DNA of 11,552 nucleotides from an uncultured Candidatus Saccharibacteria bacterium (GCA_946480535.1 CAMLKA010000032.1:1-11552); one strand, 5' to 3'. Shown: positions 1-7,309, numbered from the stretch's first letter. The notes: generated by a model not told the origin, from the letters alone. A program made the numbers and translations.

Positions 1-389
1 AGAAGCAATTCACCACCAAGGCGCTGCTTCACAGCTTCTTGGCCAGTAACAACACCCTTAGAGGTACTTACCAAAACGATACCACGACCGCTCTTCACCT
101 TAGGGATGTCGTTTGCACTTACGTACACGCGGCGTCCAGGCTTAGAAAGGCGCTTGATCTCGTTAATAGTCGAGTTCTCACCAGGTTTGTTAATTGTTAC
201 GACAAGGATGTCGCGAGGCTTTGCTGATTCAACCTTTACAGCTGAAACGTAGCCAGCCTTCTTAAGTTCTTCAGCAACCACTACCTTCAACTTGCTTGAA
301 GGAACAGTGATTTCGTTCTTGCCAACCATCACGGCGTTGCGGATACGGGTGAGGAGGTCAGCGATTGGGTCTGTAGTTTGTAGTGACAT
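1..389 (-). CDS. rpsH: 30S ribosomal protein S8, 3' end cut by window edge
   Basis: S8 is a primary 16S rRNA-binding protein of the 30S central domain. The reading frame starts at ATG 389-387 (MSLQTTDPIADLLTRIRNA), a classic S8 N-terminus. It continues through GRRVYV and GRGIVLVSTSKGVVT and reaches LGGELL at the window edge, so only the last few residues are missing (129 full codons visible; the family is about 130 long). An AGGAAAGGAG Shine-Dalgarno sequence lies at about 398-407 and overlaps the rpsN stop codon. It is the last gene seen of the rplC-to-rpsH run and starts 17 nt after rpsN, the widest gap in the run. In many bacteria S8 represses the spc operon by binding mRNA near rplE; no such site was identified here. 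Confidence 0.97.
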   Translation of the reverse strand, partial: MSLQTTDPIADLLTRIRNAVMVGKNEITVPSSKLKVVVAEELKKAGYVSAVKVESAKPRDILVVTINKPGENSTINEIKRLSKPGRRVYVSANDIPKVKSGRGIVLVSTSKGVVTGQEAVKQRLGGELL

Positions 390-406
390 TTTCGTTTTCT
401 CCTTTC

Positions 407-676
407 CTACCAGCTACTCTTTGTTACGCCAGGGATTTCTCCCTTTGATGCTTTTTCGCGGAAGTTGATACGGCTAAGGCCGAAACGGCGCATGTATCCG
501 TGTGGACGTCCGTGAAGGGCGTCGCGGTTCTTCCAACGAGTTGGTGAACTGTTACGAGGAAGCTTCTGGAGACCTTCGAGGTCACCGAGCTCCTTGAGTT
601 CAGCACGCTTGTCAGCATACTTTTGGATCATTTTCTTTCGCTTCTCATCACGAGCGACTGCAGATGTTTTAGCCAT
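407..676 (-). CDS. rpsN: 30S ribosomal protein S14, long zinc-free form
   Basis: S14 is a late-assembling protein of the 30S head, near S3 and S10. The 89-residue product carries LPRNSSPTR (residues 39-47) and [14 protein letters not shown] (56-69). It has no cysteine at all, so it is the long C-minus form and not the short zinc-ribbon form. The ATG shares one base with the TAA stop of rplE (TAATG), so translation is probably coupled. The stop codon is TAG, and the rpsH Shine-Dalgarno sequence sits across it. The gene order rplE-rpsN-rpsH is the usual spc order. Confidence 0.98.
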   Translation of the reverse strand: MAKTSAVARDEKRKKMIQKYADKRAELKELGDLEGLQKLPRNSSPTRWKNRDALHGRPHGYMRRFGLSRINFREKASKGEIPGVTKSSW

Positions 677-1257
677 TAGCGTACGCCTCCTTCTTTCTCG
701 AACGGCATGCCGAATTTAACGAGAAGGGCTTTACTTGCTTCCTTGTTTCCGTTCTTGATTACAAACGTAATTTGAAGACCGTGAACGTGCTGTGTTTCTT
801 CGAAACTAAGCTCTGGGAAGATTGACTGCTCAACAACACCAAGGTTGTAGTTACCTGCTTTGTCGAAAGCCTTGTTGCTCACGCCGTGGAAGTCACGAAC
901 ACGAGGAAGGCTTACGTTAACGAGGCGGTCGAGGAATTCGTACATACGAGCACCACGAAGGGTTACAGAAAGACCAACGCGGTTCATACCAGCACGGATC
1001 TTGAAGCCAGCAATTGACTTCTTCGCCATACGGTCAATTGGTGATTGACCAGTAATCTTAGTGACGGTGTTGCGCACTACTTCGTAGTGGTGCTTGTCGT
1101 CCTTGTTCTTACCGATTCCTACGCTGACAATGATCTTTTCAAGCTTTGGTACTTCGTTGATGTTTGAAAGACCGAGTTCGGCTTGAAGTTCCTTTGTAAA
1201 CTTTTCAGAGTACAAGGCTTTCAGGCGAGGAGCGGTAACAGTAGTAGCTTTAGCCAT
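676..1257 (-). CDS. rplE: 50S ribosomal protein L5
   Basis: L5 binds 5S rRNA in the 50S central protuberance and contacts P-site tRNA. Family landmarks in the 193-residue product are [13 protein letters not shown] (37-49), [11 protein letters not shown] (80-90), RDFHGVS (121-127), the [15 protein letters not shown] segment (135-149) and the C-terminal ITFVIKN strand. It is about a dozen residues longer than the usual 180; the extra length is at both ends, including an N-terminal [11 protein letters not shown] stretch and an EKEGGVR tail. The start overlaps the rplX stop as TAATG, and an AAGGAG sequence inside the last rplX codons serves as ribosome-binding site. Its own stop overlaps the rpsN start in the same way. 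Confidence 0.98.
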   Translation of the reverse strand: MAKATTVTAPRLKALYSEKFTKELQAELGLSNINEVPKLEKIIVSVGIGKNKDDKHHYEVVRNTVTKITGQSPIDRMAKKSIAGFKIRAGMNRVGLSVTLRGARMYEFLDRLVNVSLPRVRDFHGVSNKAFDKAGNYNLGVVEQSIFPELSFEETQHVHGLQITFVIKNGNKEASKALLVKFGMPFEKEGGVR

Positions 1258-1589
1258 TACTTAATCTCCTTACTATTAGCTTGACGTGCAAGACGTACAG
1301 TCTTACCGTCGGTGTTCTTAACGTATCCTACGCGGCTTGTCTTACCACTCTTCTCATCAACAACAAGTGCAACCTTTGAAAGTGGAGTTGGAACGTGAAT
1401 GTCCTTTGAACCACCGCGTGGGTTAATAACACTTGGCTTGATGTGACGGTGCTTTTGGCCAATACCTTCGAGGAGTACGGCGTTCTTGTCAGTCAACACT
1501 GCAAGAACCTTAGCAGTTGTACCTTTGTCGGCACCGCTAATAATCTTAACGATGTCATCCTTCTTAATACGCTTTACTGAAGCTGGCAT
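1257..1589 (-). CDS. rplX: 50S ribosomal protein L24
   Basis: L24 is an assembly-initiating 50S protein that binds the 5' domain of 23S rRNA. The 110-residue product has the KOW motif at about residues 7-33 (IKKDDIVKIISGADKGTTAKV) and then NPRGGSKDIHVPTPLSKVALV. The frame stays open upstream to 1775, but those codons overlap rplN and resemble nothing. The start chosen is ATG 1589-1587, which gives MPASVKRIKKDD and lies one base after the rplN stop (TAATATG). The stop overlaps the rplE start by one base. Confidence 0.97.
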   Translation of the reverse strand: MPASVKRIKKDDIVKIISGADKGTTAKVLAVLTDKNAVLLEGIGQKHRHIKPSVINPRGGSKDIHVPTPLSKVALVVDEKSGKTSRVGYVKNTDGKTVRLARQANSKEIK

Positions 1590-1590
1590 A

Positions 1591-1959
1591 TTAAAGTACC
1601 TCCGGTGCAAGGCTAATAATCTTGTTGTATCCAAGGTCGCGAAGTTCACGAGGAACTGGGCCGAAGACACGAGTACCCTTAGGGGTCTTGTCATCGTTGA
1701 TGATAACTGCAGCGTTGTCGTCGAAAGCAATCGTGCTTCCGTCTTTACGCTTGATTTGGTTCTTCGTACGAACAACCACAGCCTTCACAACTGACTTCTT
1801 CTTTACGTTTCCGGTTGGGTTAGCGTCCTTAACGGTAGCAACGATAACGTCACCAACGTGGGCGTAACGGCGTCCGGTGCCGCCGAGAACACGGATACAA
1901 AGGATTTCCTTTGCACCACTGTTGTCAGCAACCTTAAGACGAGATTCTTGTTGGATCAT
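1591..1959 (-). CDS. rplN: 50S ribosomal protein L14
   Basis: L14 sits at the subunit interface of the 50S near L19 and takes part in bridge formation. The 122-residue product matches the full family length and begins [19 protein letters not shown]. It continues through [26 protein letters not shown] and ends [21 protein letters not shown], all characteristic. The frame extends upstream to 2124, but that part lies within rpsQ; ATG 1959-1957 gives the canonical N-terminus. The junction with rpsQ is TAACATG, a 1-nt gap. In E. coli this gene opens a separate spc operon; here there is no room for a promoter, so the S10 and spc blocks appear fused into one transcript. Confidence 0.98.
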   Translation of the reverse strand: MIQQESRLKVADNSGAKEILCIRVLGGTGRRYAHVGDVIVATVKDANPTGNVKKKSVVKAVVVRTKNQIKRKDGSTIAFDDNAAVIINDDKTPKGTRVFGPVPRELRDLGYNKIISLAPEVL

Positions 1960-1960
1960 G

Positions 1961-2248
1961 TTACTTCTCCTCCTCGCCTTCAACGTCAGCCTTAAGTTCG
2001 ATTGAACCGTGAGAACGTTCAACAACTTCAGCAAGTGTAAATGACTTGCGCTTAGAGATTGGACGAACTTCCTTGATGGTAACACGGTCACCTTCGTTGG
2101 CTTCGTTGTTTTCGTCGTGTGCAATGTACTTGCGGTTTACAGTGTACTGCTTACCGTAGATTGGGTGCGTTTCACGACTTGTAACGGTAATAACAATCGT
2201 CTTGTCAGCCTTATCAGAGGTGACAATACCGGTCAATGTCTTTGCCAT
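1961..2248 (-). CDS. rpsQ: 30S ribosomal protein S17
   Basis: S17 is a primary 16S rRNA-binding OB-fold protein of the 30S body. The 95-residue product contains [18 protein letters not shown] and [10 protein letters not shown] at the N-terminal half, then [18 protein letters not shown], the usual family signature. The C-terminal stretch is slightly long and ends in an acidic EGEEEK. The GAG codons of that tail (GAGGAGGAG) are also the Shine-Dalgarno sequence of rplN. The start lies one base after the rpmC stop (TAATATG). Confidence 0.97.
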   Translation of the reverse strand: MAKTLTGIVTSDKADKTIVITVTSRETHPIYGKQYTVNRKYIAHDENNEANEGDRVTIKEVRPISKRKSFTLAEVVERSHGSIELKADVEGEEEK

Positions 2249-2249
2249 A

Positions 2250-2489
2250 TTAGTTTGCCTCCTTTGCGGCTGCGAGCTCTGCTTGCTTTACAGCAGTCAG
2301 TGCACGAGCGATTGACTTACGTTGAACAGTAAGGACGTGTGGGTTAACCAGCTCGCCCATTTGGTGACTACGGCGAGATTCGCGGTAGTCGTTTTGAAGC
2401 TTTAGGGCCTCTTCCTTCAATTGGTCGAGAGTCTTTACTTCGGTAGCTTTCTTTGCTGGAGCCTTAGTGGCCTTCTTTACGTCTGCCAT
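2250..2489 (-). CDS. rpmC: 50S ribosomal protein L29
   Basis: L29 is a small helical-hairpin protein near the 50S peptide exit tunnel, where it helps form the docking site for SRP and trigger factor. The 79-residue product shows the core motif [19 protein letters not shown] (21-39) and the closing helix [15 protein letters not shown] (55-69). An extra N-terminal Lys/Ala tail ([19 protein letters not shown]) precedes the core and makes it longer than the usual 60-70 residues. The start overlaps the rplP stop (TAATG), and AAAGGAG within the last codons provides the Shine-Dalgarno sequence for rpsQ. Confidence 0.96.
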   Translation of the reverse strand: MADVKKATKAPAKKATEVKTLDQLKEEALKLQNDYRESRRSHQMGELVNPHVLTVQRKSIARALTAVKQAELAAAKEAN

Positions 2490-2902
2490 TATGCTTGCTC
2501 CTTCACGATAAACTTAGTCTTCACAGGAAGCTTGTGTGCCGCGAGGCGCATTGCTTCACGTGCAATTGCTTCGTCTACACCCTTCATTTCGAAGAGGATA
2601 GTACCGGCCTTTACACGAGCTACGAAGAACTCAGGGTTACCTTTACCACCACCCATCTTTACGTCTTGTGGCTTACGGGTTCGTGGAAGGTGTGGGAAGA
2701 TACGAATCCAGATTTTACCACCACGCTTGATGTAGCGGGTCATCGCCTGACGAGCTGACTCGATTTGGCGAGAAGTGATGTCGTTGTTCTGCTGCGATTG
2801 GAGCGCGTAGTCACCGAAAGCAATGTAGTTACCAGAGGTAGCGTTACCTTCGTTTTTTCCTTTGCGAACCTTTCGGTGCTTCATTTTCTTAGGAAGTAGC
2901 AT
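2489..2902 (-). CDS. rplP: 50S ribosomal protein L16
   Basis: L16 organises the A-site region of the 50S and contacts aminoacyl-tRNA. The 137-residue product starts [19 protein letters not shown]. It has the [29 protein letters not shown] segment (residues 42-70), [18 protein letters not shown] (83-100) and the closing [19 protein letters not shown] (114-132). Length is normal. In E. coli the residue at the MG(S/K)GKG loop is Arg81, a hydroxylation target; here the loop reads DVKMGGGKG, with Lys before Met. The gene starts 5 nt after rpsC, the only S10-block junction that is neither TAATG nor TAANATG. Confidence 0.98.
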   Translation of the reverse strand: MLLPKKMKHRKVRKGKNEGNATSGNYIAFGDYALQSQQNNDITSRQIESARQAMTRYIKRGGKIWIRIFPHLPRTRKPQDVKMGGGKGNPEFFVARVKAGTILFEMKGVDEAIAREAMRLAAHKLPVKTKFIVKEQA

Positions 2903-2907
2903 ACCGA

Positions 2908-3540
2908 TTAGCTCCTTTCACCCTTATAGATCCAAACCTTCACACCAACGATACCAGCACCAGGAAGTGCAGCACGTGCAGTATGGAAGTCTACATCAGC
3001 ACGAAGTGTGTGAAGCGGCACTGAACCTTCGCTGATCTTCTCACGACGAGCCATTTCAGCTGAGTTCAAACGACCAGATACTTGGATACGAACACCCTTA
3101 GCACCGGCAGCCATCACGTTTTGTGCTGACATCTTCAATGCGCGGCGGAAGTTACCACGACGCTCGAGTTGGTGAGCGATGTTTTCGGCAACAAGCTTTG
3201 CACTAAGGTCAGGACGCTTAACTTCTTCAATGTTAATACGAACTGGAAGACTCGCGATCTTTTCGAGTTCGCTCTTGAGTTCAGTAACACCTGCACCACC
3301 GCGACCGATTACCACGCCCGCCTTAGCAGTGTGGATGGTCACAGTTACGAGATTTGCTGAACGTTCGATTTCAACACGAGCGATCGTAGGACGGCTCGCG
3401 AATCGCTTTTCAACGTGCTCACGAATTTTAATATCTTCAATAAGCAAGCGAGAAAAGTCTTTCTTGTGGGCAAACCAACGTGAGTCCCAGTTCTTGTGAA
3501 CTTGAAGACGGAAGCTGGTTGGATTAACCTTCTGTCCCAT
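2908..3540 (-). CDS. rpsC: 30S ribosomal protein S3
   Basis: S3 lines the mRNA entry channel in the 30S head. The 210-residue product begins [13 protein letters not shown]. The type-2 KH RNA-binding domain spans about residues 39-107 and contains [10 protein letters not shown] (75-84). The C-terminal domain contains [17 protein letters not shown] (149-165) and [24 protein letters not shown]. Length is typical for forms without a long C-terminal tail. The last codons (GGT GAA AGG AGC) carry the rplP Shine-Dalgarno sequence. The start is one base after the rplV stop (TAATATG). Confidence 0.98.
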   Translation of the reverse strand: MGQKVNPTSFRLQVHKNWDSRWFAHKKDFSRLLIEDIKIREHVEKRFASRPTIARVEIERSANLVTVTIHTAKAGVVIGRGGAGVTELKSELEKIASLPVRINIEEVKRPDLSAKLVAENIAHQLERRGNFRRALKMSAQNVMAAGAKGVRIQVSGRLNSAEMARREKISEGSVPLHTLRADVDFHTARAALPGAGIVGVKVWIYKGERS

Positions 3541-3541
3541 A

Positions 3542-3976
3542 TTACTTTTTCTCCTCTTTCTTCGCAGGCTTTTCTACAGCAACTTCCTTAGCAGGAGCTT
3601 CGGTTGCCTTTGCAGGTGCCTTCTTTGGTTTCAATTCACCAGTAACCTCTACCAAGATGTTTGAAGACTTCTTTTGGTAAGGCAACGCGCGTCCGCGGCT
3701 TGCAGGATTGAAGCGCTTCATACGTGTACCAGTGGTTACTGAGAGTGTCTTGATAACAAGCGTCTTACCGTCAAAACCGTGGTTATTAACAGCATTTGCT
3801 TGGGCGCTTTCGATTGCCTTACGGACAACGAGTGCAGCGCGCTTAGGGGTGTGGTTCAGGATAACAATAGCGTCAGCTACTGAGCGGCCACGCACCAAAC
3901 TTGCTACCAACCCAACCTTACGTGGGGCTTGGTCAACGTTCTTAGCGTAACTGCGTACGATTTGTACTTCAGCCAT
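3542..3976 (-). CDS. rplV: 50S ribosomal protein L22 with Lys/Ala/Pro tail
   Basis: L22 is a 50S protein whose beta-hairpin lines the peptide exit tunnel. The core covers residues 1 to about 114, with QAPRKVGLVASLVRGRSV (16-33), the helix with AIVILNHTPKRAALVVRKAIESAQANA, and the tunnel hairpin GTRMKRFNPASRGRALPYQKKSSN (83-106). After the core comes a tail of about 30 residues rich in Lys, Ala, Pro and Glu (KPKKAPAKATEAPAKEV and on to KKEEKK). The core alone would match the usual length of about 110-115. The tail's last codons (GAG GAG AAA AAG) hold the rpsC Shine-Dalgarno sequence. The start overlaps the rpsS stop by one base. Confidence 0.98.
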   Translation of the reverse strand: MAEVQIVRSYAKNVDQAPRKVGLVASLVRGRSVADAIVILNHTPKRAALVVRKAIESAQANAVNNHGFDGKTLVIKTLSVTTGTRMKRFNPASRGRALPYQKKSSNILVEVTGELKPKKAPAKATEAPAKEVAVEKPAKKEEKK

Positions 3977-4242
3977 TACTTCTTATCCTTTCCACCGTGC
4001 TTACGGAACTTACGAGTTGGGCTAAACTCACCGAGCTTGTGACCAACCATGTTTTCCGTAATAAGCACTGGAACGTGTACCTTACCGTTGTGAACGGCAA
4101 TAGTACGACCTACCATGTCTGGGCTAATCGTGCTTGCACGAGCCCAAGTCTTGATAACGGTACGGTCTTCGAGACCCAAGGCCGCCACTTTCTTAGCGAG
4201 CTTGAAGTCGACGAATGGACCTTTCTTAAGTGATCGACTCAT
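3976..4242 (-). CDS. rpsS: 30S ribosomal protein S19
   Basis: S19 sits in the 30S head next to S13 and touches 23S rRNA through an intersubunit bridge. The 88-residue product is near-consensus: [15 protein letters not shown] at the start, then [46 protein letters not shown] and a basic [11 protein letters not shown] end. The start is one base after the rplB stop (TAATATG) and the stop overlaps the rplV start (TAATG). Confidence 0.98.
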   Translation of the reverse strand: MSRSLKKGPFVDFKLAKKVAALGLEDRTVIKTWARASTISPDMVGRTIAVHNGKVHVPVLITENMVGHKLGEFSPTRKFRKHGGKDKK

Positions 4243-4243
4243 A

Positions 4244-5083
4244 TTACTTCTTCCTCTTCGCGTCGTGGCGCGTCCTTACGATGTGACCAGCAACGTCCTT
4301 ACGACGACGGGTACGATACCCGAGGGTAAGTTGACCCCAAGGAGTACGAGGAGCCTTACCAGCACCGTGACGTCCACCGTCACCACCACCATGAGGGTGG
4401 TCTGCGGCGTTCATAACAACACCACGTACTGATGGGCGAATACCCTTGCGTCGGTTGCGACCTGCTGAACCAACTTTAATGTTTTGGTGCTGAACGTTAC
4501 CGACAACACCGATAGCAGCGGTAGCTTCAAGACGGATCTTGCGAACTTCGCCTGAAGGAAGACGTACTTGTGCGTAGTCACCTTCTTTTGCCATCAACTG
4601 AGCCTTCGTACCAGCTGAACGCACCATTTGCGCGCCCTTACCTGGGTGAAGTTCAATTGCGTAAATTTGAGTACCAACTGGAATGTTGGCGAGTGGCATG
4701 CGGTTTGATTGCTCAATTGGAGCTTCCGCGCCGCTCTTAATTACCTTGCCTACAGTCATTGAGGTATCTGCAAGGATGTAGTGGTAAAGACCGTTTTGGT
4801 CTTTCACACGAGCAATACGAGCTGAACGGTTAGGGTCGTACTCGATGTGCTCAACGGTTACAACAGCACCTGCTGGCAGGTTGTGGTTCATCAGACGGTA
4901 GTGACGCTTTACACCACCACCACGGTGACGAACAGTAATGCGACCAGCGTTGTTGCGACCAGCGTTTTGCTTCTTGCTCTTCGTAAGGCTCTTAAGAGGC
5001 TTACGAGTAGTAATGTCGCTCAGGTCTTGAGACGTCATACCACGACGAGCAGGAGTCGTTGGGTTGTATTGCTTAAGCGCCAT
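4244..5083 (-). CDS. rplB: 50S ribosomal protein L2
   Basis: L2 is a large 23S rRNA-binding protein needed for subunit association and close to the peptidyl-transferase centre. The 279-residue product is full length. The N-terminal region has [22 protein letters not shown], the middle [18 protein letters not shown]. The conserved C-terminal block [23 protein letters not shown] contains the functionally important histidine loop (HGGG). The chain ends in [23 protein letters not shown]. The start overlaps the rplW stop (TAATG); GAGGAG codons at the rplW end give the ribosome-binding site. Confidence 0.98.
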   Translation of the reverse strand: MALKQYNPTTPARRGMTSQDLSDITTRKPLKSLTKSKKQNAGRNNAGRITVRHRGGGVKRHYRLMNHNLPAGAVVTVEHIEYDPNRSARIARVKDQNGLYHYILADTSMTVGKVIKSGAEAPIEQSNRMPLANIPVGTQIYAIELHPGKGAQMVRSAGTKAQLMAKEGDYAQVRLPSGEVRKIRLEATAAIGVVGNVQHQNIKVGSAGRNRRKGIRPSVRGVVMNAADHPHGGGDGGRHGAGKAPRTPWGQLTLGYRTRRRKDVAGHIVRTRHDAKRKK

Positions 5084-5409
5084 TACTTCTTCTCCTCCTC
5101 AGCTGGTTGTTCAAAGATAGCGAGTGAGCTACCTTCGGCCAAGGTTACATATGCTTTCTTGCTGTCAGTACGGCTGGTTGTGCCTGGGTAGCGGTTCTTA
5201 CCACGAGAGTAACGAACAGCCTTACCAGTTTGAACAAGCGTCTTGAGAGCTTTTACTTCAACACCGTACTGTTCTTTTACAGCAGCAGTGATTTCGTTTT
5301 TGTTTGCAGAGAGTGGGACGTTAAATACGTATACATTCTTCTGTGAAAGACCGTAGGCCTTTTCAGTTGTTACAGGAGTAACGAGGATGGTTGAGAGATT
5401 CTTAGCCAT
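5083..5409 (-). CDS. rplW: 50S ribosomal protein L23
   Basis: L23 forms the main docking site for trigger factor and SRP at the 50S exit tunnel. The 108-residue product has ILVTPVTTEKAYGLSQKNVYVFNV at the N-terminus and KNEITAAVKEQYGVEVKALKTL in the middle, both family hallmarks. These are followed by the flexible RNA-binding loop (VRYSRGKNRYPGTTSRTDSKKAYVTL). A short acidic tail (QPAEEEKK) follows the core and encodes the Shine-Dalgarno sequence of rplB. It starts one base after rplD (TAATATG). Confidence 0.97.
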   Translation of the reverse strand: MAKNLSTILVTPVTTEKAYGLSQKNVYVFNVPLSANKNEITAAVKEQYGVEVKALKTLVQTGKAVRYSRGKNRYPGTTSRTDSKKAYVTLAEGSSLAIFEQPAEEEKK

Positions 5410-5410
5410 A

Positions 5411-6025
5411 TTACGCCTCCTCCTTTACGAGCCAGCTCTTAAGAGTTGGGAGTGATGCAGGTGAAAGTACAATGCTATCAGCGTTAAGAATGTGGTACAC
5501 GCTGAGGTACTTTGTACTCACGAGAAGCACATTCTGGATGTTGTTGGTAGCGCGGATGATCTCAGGTGTCTTTTCGTCAACGACGATAAGAGTCTTACGA
5601 TCAAACTTGTTGTCGCTAAGGAACTTTACAACTTCAGCAGTCTTGCCGGTAGTCTTAACGTCAAGAACGTTAATCTTTCCTGCTTGTTCAGCGAGCGTAA
5701 GAGCTTGCTTCACAGCTTGGCGCTTTGCCTGTGTTGGAACCTTCTTAGAGTAGTTTTCGTTGCCACGTGGACCGAATACGATACCACCGCCACGCCAGAT
5801 TGGGTTTCGGCTTGAACCGAAACGTGCGCGACCAGTACCCTTTTGCTTCCATGGCTTCTTACCACCACCACTCACTTCACCGCGAGTCTTCGTGCGAGCA
5901 GCGCTCGTACGGTTGTTAGCAAGGTATGCATCGTATGCAAGCTTCAGTAGTTCGTGATTCTTCACTTCTACTGCGAAGACTTCCTTAGGAAGGTCGTTCT
6001 TCTGAGTTTTAACAGCTTCAGCCAT
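5411..6025 (-). CDS. rplD: 50S ribosomal protein L4
   Basis: L4 binds domain I of 23S rRNA and lines the exit tunnel opposite L22. In E. coli it also represses its own S10 operon through the leader mRNA. The 204-residue product contains the tunnel loop region GGGKKPWKQKGTGRARFGS followed by NPIWRGGGIVFGPR, both diagnostic. The C-terminal domain has TLIVVDEK and RATNNIQNVLLVS. Length is normal. The start overlaps the rplC stop as TAATG; the last codons (AAGGAGGAGGCG) are the rplW Shine-Dalgarno sequence. L4 is a natural candidate ligand for the structured leader upstream of rplC, by analogy only. Confidence 0.98.
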   Translation of the reverse strand: MAEAVKTQKNDLPKEVFAVEVKNHELLKLAYDAYLANNRTSAARTKTRGEVSGGGKKPWKQKGTGRARFGSSRNPIWRGGGIVFGPRGNENYSKKVPTQAKRQAVKQALTLAEQAGKINVLDVKTTGKTAEVVKFLSDNKFDRKTLIVVDEKTPEIIRATNNIQNVLLVSTKYLSVYHILNADSIVLSPASLPTLKSWLVKEEA

Positions 6026-6639
6026 TATGCCTTACCTCCGATAACGATGAGGCCCTTCTTTGGACCTGGCACAGCACCCTTAAGACCGATAAGGTTGTTT
6101 TCGGCGTCGATGTAGCTCACTACCAAGTTCTTAACAGTCACTTGTTCGTGTCCCATGCGACCAGCCATTCGCTTGCCCTTAAAGACCTTTTGAGGATACA
6201 TAGAACCGATAGAACCCGGCTTACGGGTGTTACCTTTACCACCGTGTGTTTTACGGTGACGTTCGAAGTTGTGCCTCTTAATATTTCCGGCGAAACCTTT
6301 ACCCTTGCTAATACCAGTAGCGTCAACTACGTCGCCTAGCTCGAATGCGGTTACGTCGATTGTGCTTCCAACGGTCAGTTCTTCTGACGCGTCTTCAACA
6401 CGGAACTCACGAATATGCTTCGGAGTTACGTTGGCTGCCTTAAGGTGTCCAGCCACGGCCTTGCTCAGGTTCTTACCCTCATCAAATCCTACTTGGACAG
6501 CGTTGTAACCGTCTGTTTCAACGGTTTTTACCTGAGTCACTGTCACAGGCCCAGCTTGAATAAGCGTCACAGGAACTGCGCGTCCATCCTCACTGATGAT
6601 TTGGGTCATACCAATTTTGGTACCGAGAAGTGCTTTCAT
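6025..6639 (-). CDS. rplC: 50S ribosomal protein L3, first gene of the main operon
   Basis: L3 initiates 50S assembly; its central extension reaches the peptidyl-transferase centre. Landmarks are LGTKIGMTQI at the start, GDVVDATGISKGKGFAG in the middle, and RKTHGGKGNTRKPGSIG followed by MYPQKVFKGKRMAGRMGHEQVTV. Two in-frame ATGs exist. The outer one (6648-6646) has GGAG only one base upstream, too close to serve. The inner one (6639-6637) has the same GGGAG about 10 nt away and gives the family-like MKALLGTKIGMTQ, so it is preferred (204 residues, against 207 for the outer start). At the position matching E. coli Gln150, the PrmB methylation site (KMAGQMG), this protein has Arg (RMAGRMG). The gene has its own promoter and a structured leader and is not continuous with rpsJ. 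Confidence 0.97.
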   Translation of the reverse strand: MKALLGTKIGMTQIISEDGRAVPVTLIQAGPVTVTQVKTVETDGYNAVQVGFDEGKNLSKAVAGHLKAANVTPKHIREFRVEDASEELTVGSTIDVTAFELGDVVDATGISKGKGFAGNIKRHNFERHRKTHGGKGNTRKPGSIGSMYPQKVFKGKRMAGRMGHEQVTVKNLVVSYIDAENNLIGLKGAVPGPKKGLIVIGGKA

Positions 6640-6648
6640 GCTCTTCAT

Positions 6649-6767
6649 TCTCCCACTTAAAATTCTTGGTGGAAGGCAGTATCCGTCGATTTACCCTGTT
6701 AGGGGCGCCTCTGCTGGACTTACCAATTCACCAAGAATTGTCTTTTATCTCTTGTAGTAAAGTTACC
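6649..6767 (-). promoter_or_regulatory. Structured 5' leader of the rplC operon, candidate r-protein autoregulatory RNA
   Basis: About 119 nt separate the predicted transcription start (near 6767) from rplC. Positions 6729-6739 and 6661-6671 are perfectly complementary over 11 bp and would enclose about 57 nt. Inside are further possible pairings: a CCCU-AAC-AGGG hairpin, and AGUCC with GGAUACU. The 5' arm can instead fold locally as CAATTC-TTGGT-GAATTG (6724-6740), so the two structures exclude each other. The long stem ends only a few bases from the Shine-Dalgarno sequence at 6650-6654. No known riboswitch class was recognised. By analogy with E. coli, where L4 controls the S10 leader, autoregulation by an r-protein is the leading guess. 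Confidence 0.55.
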
Positions 6768-6773
6768 TATCTG

Positions 6774-6802
6774 ACTGTATCACAAACCGCCTCGAGAGTC
6801 AA
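6774..6802 (-). promoter_or_regulatory. Promoter of the rplC operon
   Basis: On the minus strand TTGACT (6802-6797), a 17-nt spacer and TACAGT (6779-6774) form a sigma70-type promoter. A TG one base before the -10 (TGATACAGT) adds an extended -10 element. Predicted start is near 6767. It drives a unit of at least 15 r-protein genes with no other room for promoters between them. Confidence 0.7.
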
Positions 6803-6873
6803 CCCCGGTAGACCCCCGCTCACCTCTTTCAACGAAAAAGCTTGTGTTTATACGCAATATTAGGCATACTCTA

Positions 6874-6882
6874 TGGTATACA
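6874..6882 (+). promoter_or_regulatory. Extended -10 promoter of the Lys-rich membrane protein gene
   Basis: TGGTATACA is an extended -10 element with no clear -35 partner. A start near 6889 would leave a leader of about 25 nt before the ATG at 6914, with AAAGGG as Shine-Dalgarno sequence. It diverges from the rplC promoter about 70 bp away. Nothing else was recognised between 6803 and 6873. Confidence 0.45.
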
Positions 6883-6913
6883 CGCGTTAAATTTAGCTTA
6901 AAGGGCATCACTA

Positions 6914-7249
6914 ATGGCAACGACCACTAAAAAGACGAGCACTAAGAAGGCTGTATCGAAAAAAACAGCACCGAAAAAGACCGTAGCGACGAAAGCTACC
7001 GTCGCAAAGAAAGCACCAGTAAAGAAAGTTAGCGTAAAGCGTAAGGCTGTAAAAAAAGCGCCTGTTATGCGCTCATTCCGCGTCGCACAAGACGACCAAG
7101 ACTTTACCGGCTTCAGGATCACTAAGCAAACAGTCTACTGGATTATCCTTGTCGCCTTTATCATCTTCGCGCAGCTTTGGATCCTTAAACTTCAGATTGA
7201 AGTCGCGACGCTCATCGATGCCCAGCAATCGCAGCTCCTTGGTCAATAA
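6914..7249 (+). CDS. Histone H1-like Lys/Ala-rich protein with one membrane helix, function unknown
   Basis: The 111-residue product has two parts. Residues 1-52 are almost entirely Lys, Ala, Thr, Val and Pro (17 Lys in the first 50), with repeats such as TKKAVSKKTAPKK and KKAPVKKVSVKRK. They resemble histone H1 C-terminal tails and bacterial H1-like proteins. After a linker (SFRVAQDDQDFTGFRITKQ), residues 73-92 (TVYWIILVAFIIFAQLWILK) form one hydrophobic helix, followed by a short polar end. The Lys-rich part is expected to stay cytoplasmic by the positive-inside rule and could bind DNA, RNA or ribosomes at the membrane; that is inference. An AAAGGG ribosome-binding site precedes the ATG. 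The gene lies between rpsJ and rplC on the opposite strand and converges on rpsJ at a shared terminator. Low-complexity sequence makes homology-based naming unsafe. Confidence 0.8.
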   Translation: MATTTKKTSTKKAVSKKTAPKKTVATKATVAKKAPVKKVSVKRKAVKKAPVMRSFRVAQDDQDFTGFRITKQTVYWIILVAFIIFAQLWILKLQIEVATLIDAQQSQLLGQ

Positions 7250-7265
7250 GCTATCTTTTGACAAA

Positions 7266-7296
7266 AAAATAACCCTTCGAAATGAAGGGTTATTTT
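7266..7296. terminator. Bidirectional terminator between the H1-like gene and rpsJ
   Basis: A perfect 13-bp stem (AAAATAACCCTTC / GAAGGGTTATTTT) with a GAAAT loop. It gives a T-run after the GC-rich part of the stem on both strands. It lies 16 nt after the plus-strand stop codon and 13 nt after the rpsJ stop, so it can end both convergent transcripts. Confidence 0.88.
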
Positions 7297-7309
7297 ATAT
7301 TTCCGAAAA

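Noticed and set aside
1590..1775. Upstream extension of the rplX frame
   Set aside because: It overlaps rplN codons; L24 starts naturally at MPASVKRIKKDD, one base after the rplN stop.
1960..2124. Upstream extension of the rplN frame
   Set aside because: It overlaps rpsQ, and the canonical L14 N-terminus [13 protein letters not shown] begins at 1959.
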